Shown here: positions 60,638-64,000 of the stretch, piece after piece
How the letters are laid out: each line of letters begins with the position of its first letter
Position numbering within the stretch: the stretch's first letter is position 1
Assembly: GCF_000224145.3 (NCBI RefSeq)
Contig: NC_020176.2
Span: forward strand, 2,899,795 to 2,963,794
Direction of reading: 5' to 3'
Length of the DNA: 64,000 bases
From: Ciona intestinalis
Taxonomy: Eukaryota > Chordata > Ascidiacea > Phlebobranchia > Cionidae
Translations under genes and position numbers: made by a program
Notes under the pieces: generated by a model
Databases searched by the model: none
What the model saw: only the letters and a program-made list of their open reading frames with translations
Told to the model about the DNA's origin: nothing

Positions 60638-60768
60638 ATGGCCGAGTGGGGTAAGATAGGACACCTTTAGCACATAATATAGAAATATCCTGATCGTGTT
60701 TTAAACATTTAACAAATGGGACGAGAAAATAGCCCAAAAAGGTGTCCCATCTTCCCTTACCTCTTTAT
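60638..60768. mobile_element. MITE with internal deletion, just after Uncx-like exon 2
   Basis: Both termini are present (GAGTGGGGTAAGATAGGACA and GTGTCCCATCTTCCCTTACC), but the body jumps from AAACATTTAACA straight to AATGGGACGAG, losing about 60 bp. Confidence 0.85.
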
Positions 60769-63700
60769 TTATCTCCCATCTCGCTCAATCTATTTATATG
60801 TTAATATAAATAGAAAGAGCCGACTAAAAATCGGTATCGTCAAATACATACTATATAGTATCAAACAGGGCAAAATCTTGCCAATAAATGAGATTTTAAA
60901 AGAAAACCATTTTTCAATTTTTAACTACACCAAGACTGTTGAAGCCTTGTTTTACATTTAAGCGGCTCTTTTTCTAAAACTGTAAACGATATTTTTAACT
61001 ACATATAACGGCAAAAACTTATAGTTATACGGATAAACGTCCAGGCAGTAACAACGTTTCGATAACGGAATTTGCAACCATTTTGACAAAAAATACTACA
61101 AACATTCCCAAAAAAGTCAAGGAACATTATAGCGCTCCTCACAGTTCATGTTTAAAATGATCCAAAACCGTAATACTCCCCTGATCTCGTTAAACCGGTT
61201 ACTGAGCCAAACAGTGTAATTTTCGAGTTTCGTTCTTAAGTAGGATTCGTTCCTCGTATTTTACCCATTCAGTTTTATATGAAAAAGCATTTTATATCGC
61301 CCAAAACGTGTTACAAGGCAAGTTTATACTGAAAATCGACTTTCAACTATAAGTAATGTACATTTTCTTCCAGTTTTCAATGGGGAAAATAGGAAGAGGT
61401 GTGAGCTAAGAGGAAACGAAACGGGTTAATCAGTTGGGATTAATTAGGTAACCCGATTAGGGGCGCTTAGTTCTGTGAGTTGCGCGTGCGCCCCGGTCGA
61501 AAATCAGTCAAAATTTGCCCTGATTAAATTGTTTCTAATTTCTCAGGCTTCGCTTTGTGAAAGATCAGTATAGGCTATAACAGTTAACCGTGAGAAATAA
61601 TGGTTACCGGAGTTTAATGTAAGATTTTCAATAAAGGACTTGTAATACAACATTCGAAGTGATATATGAACATATAAAGATACGAGTATATGGACGCGAG
61701 ACGGTGAAAATACAAAATGGCGGCCGAGATATATAAATTATAATTTGATATTGCTAGATTTTAATATACGGGATTTGATTTGATATCGCTAGATTTTTAA
61801 ATAAAACACCCCAGTTCTTCGCAAGACGCACAGCGTAACGAATTTAGTTAAAGAATTAGTTTCAAATGAAACCTCCCCTTTGTTCATTTCGATCTATTGT
61901 TGTTTGGGAAGATTTAAAGTACTCAAGTGTCCTTGTGAATGCACACGGGTTAACTATGTGTTTATGTTTCTAAAGTCCATAACAACAGCGATATATATCT
62001 TTGGATCGGATTCTACTCGCATTGTTCGTTCGACTGGCTTATGATTTGACTCCGCTAATCATTTAAAGGGTTAATAGGTGTAAGTTAAAGTTGGGCCGTA
62101 AGGCGGGGAGGGACTACGATCCAACCAAGTGGAAAGATCCGACTCGATATACTGGGACGCGGCTTTTCAGCCGAGCGCACTCGTCAACCAGCCACAAACA
62201 AGATCACTTTGAACCCCATAACTTGAACTAATCGCGGCGCCACTCGTGCGTCCATCCATCAGAGGATCACTGAGCTTGCTCCGAAGCTCACAGCTCCAGT
62301 CTCGGGATGTTGCCTAAACAGCCGCAAAGCCAGACTGGCTCGCGCGCCGATGCCCCTTCGTTGCCCAAAACACCGCCTGCATATAGAGTAGCGTGGCCTA
62401 ATTGGGGAAAGGCACCGAGCCTTGGGCTCGCGTTAAAAGCGGCGCCGACCGTTTAACGTGTTGATGGTGTCACTCGCGCTTTTGGGCTCGCCGATAGCGA
62501 TGTGATAATCAATTAACAAAATACACAGCGAAGAAAAACGTTCCTTAACCGCCTGCGCTGACCAGTTTAAAAAAGCGAGTCCATTTTGGCCGACCCGTAG
62601 AGGTACTTGAGCGGCGTCCAATTTTTGTTTGGTAAATTTATACGCGAAAGACTAATCAGCGCCGCGGATGCGTAAATGATTTTGGCTCCGAAGACGCTCA
62701 CGCGTTCTTAGATGTGTGAAACCGCACGCCAACAGAGTGATTTCATCTTCATAAGAAGAGTAAACAATCTTCAAAGGAAAATCCTCTCGGCGCGTCTGAC
62801 GAATAGTCTGTCAGTGCTGAGCAAGAAAACGAAAATGTTAGTCGGTATTTTGTATCCCAGTAAATATGAGCTATGGGGTAGGCTTGTACCGCGGTATATC
62901 CATCAGCTAAAACAACAGTAAACAAAAGCGAATAACGTTTACAATTGCGCCTAATAATTCAATTGTAACTTTTTGTACAGTTGACCCTATAGTAATGTAG
63001 CACGGAGCTACACTTGTATCTTACAACAAAGTTACAGTTAAAGGAGAAACTACGTAAACCGCAAGAAAAATTATCTCTGTAATTAATCGAATTAGACTGG
63101 TTTTGGTGACTACACTCACATTTGCGGCGTGTGGACAAGGTTTACTACAGCATCGGGTAATTGGCAGCATCTGAGAACCAAATTCCGCAACTAAAGCCAG
63201 ATTTTATCCCTAAGCGCTCGAAACATCGGTCTGAGTGGCGGAGAACAACAAAAGTTAATCTACTTTCTGGGGTAAGGTGACGGGATATTGTGTCACTCCG
63301 GACGCTAATTTTTTGTTCAGCAAATTTTCATTCCGATCTCGGAGTTTCCTATTGTGGCCGGGCTTGAAATAATGAAAGACTTTTCGGGCAAATGAGACGG
63401 CTTGGTTTGGCCGCCATGGGAGACAAATGACCTCACAGCGAAAGCAACTGTCACTAACAACTCGGCCGAAACAATCGCCTAATTAAGCTATCATGTTTTG
63501 GCTGATAGGGCCTGTGCTCAATACGAGCACAGATGCTCCTAAGGGTCTTGTATATAACGCTGTAATGTGGAAACGGACTCAGGTCGGAACAAAATGTATC
63601 AATTTCGTCCCCGCCACAATAACGGATTGTAGCTACGTCGCTATGCGAAATACAGGATTTGTGTCGTATTGGGGTTTGGTGTCGGATGACGATTAAAACC

Positions 63701-64000
63701 CTGTATTGTTGCTACACAAAAAACGACCGTTCCCATGCCTCGAATTCTAAGCAGTCTCGAAATTCTACCAGAATCTGGTTAACCGTGAAAAAAGGGTAAA
63801 TTCTGTGGACATATAAAAAGAAACAATTACATTTCAATTATTGGTATGGCGTTAAAAAATCGCAAATTTCGTGGAAAAATACAAACACAAAACAGTTCAG
63901 GTGACAAGAATGAGTAATAAAGTTGATTCACCAACACTATTATGTCAAACAAGCCTTGTATCCGGACCCATCGGTGGTATTTCTTTATGCGGCGATAATT
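60769..64000 (+). other. Uncx-like intron 2, running off the window
   Basis: No exon was recognised. It includes a homeodomain-site cluster (61423-61473) and a relatively GC-rich, repeat-free block (about 62080-62720). Open frames such as 62712-62921 show no domain. The stretch is presumed intron because the homeobox gene is still open at 60567. Confidence 0.5.
61423..61473. promoter_or_regulatory. Cluster of homeodomain-type binding sites
   Basis: Within 51 bp lie GGTTAATC, GGGATTAATTAGG and CCCGATTAGGGG, containing two GATTA/TAATC cores of the Otx/bicoid type and a palindromic TAATTA. Site matching by eye only; no proof of use. Confidence 0.35.

Overview
The window is animal nuclear DNA. 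Genes are split into many short GT-AG exons with small introns, the intergenic DNA is AT-rich, and a roughly 190 bp inverted-terminal-repeat element recurs throughout. Gene content (RASEF-type Rab, USH1G/ANKS4B, IkappaB-zeta-like, Uncx) is chordate-like but compact. My best inference is a tunicate, most likely Ciona; this rests on gene style and repeats, not on a database match.

Layout. 642-2860 (+): 3' part of a RASEF-like large Rab GTPase. 3440-5348 (-) and 7798-9832 (+): two head-to-head copies of a gene encoding only the malonyl/acetyl-transferase (MAT) part of an animal fatty acid synthase; the minus copy carries an in-frame stop. 10385-11122 (-): NAT8/camello-like acetyltransferase, single exon. 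11607-14305 (-): complete nine-exon type-B carboxylesterase. 15363-20633 (+): complete ten-exon USH1G/ANKS4B-like ankyrin-SAM scaffold. 23051-31629 (+): twelve-exon nuclear-IkappaB-like protein with an OCA-like motif and ankyrin repeats; its last three exons are repeated at 32006-33818 across an assembly gap. 36819-41080 (+): complete ten-exon SH2-tyrosine-kinase-like protein that has lost both the HRD and DFG aspartates, so a predicted pseudokinase. 41344-45601 (-): alkaline phosphatase with an optional upstream first exon at 45775-46036. 47914-50996 (+): trypsin-fold serine protease, 5' end unresolved, with an altered activation pocket. 57534-60567 (+): first two exons of an Uncx-type homeobox gene; the rest lies beyond the right edge. 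51000-56400 and 60800-64000 hold no gene I can support and are candidate regulatory DNA for the homeobox gene.

Reading frames were joined exon by exon, and the carboxylesterase, USH1G-like, IkappaB-like, pseudokinase and phosphatase models close in phase from start to stop. There is no operon-like logic; neighbours are functionally unrelated. Two spatial relations may matter: the carboxylesterase and USH1G-like genes share a 1 kb divergent promoter region, and the pseudokinase and phosphatase genes converge with poly(A) signals about 20 bp apart.

Repeats. At least 20 copies or fragments of one MITE-like family and about eight pieces of a tRNA-derived-looking SINE sit in introns and between genes. 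Two runs of N (31711-31835 and 35343-35392) are each flanked by near-identical direct copies, which suggests uncollapsed haplotypes rather than true duplication.
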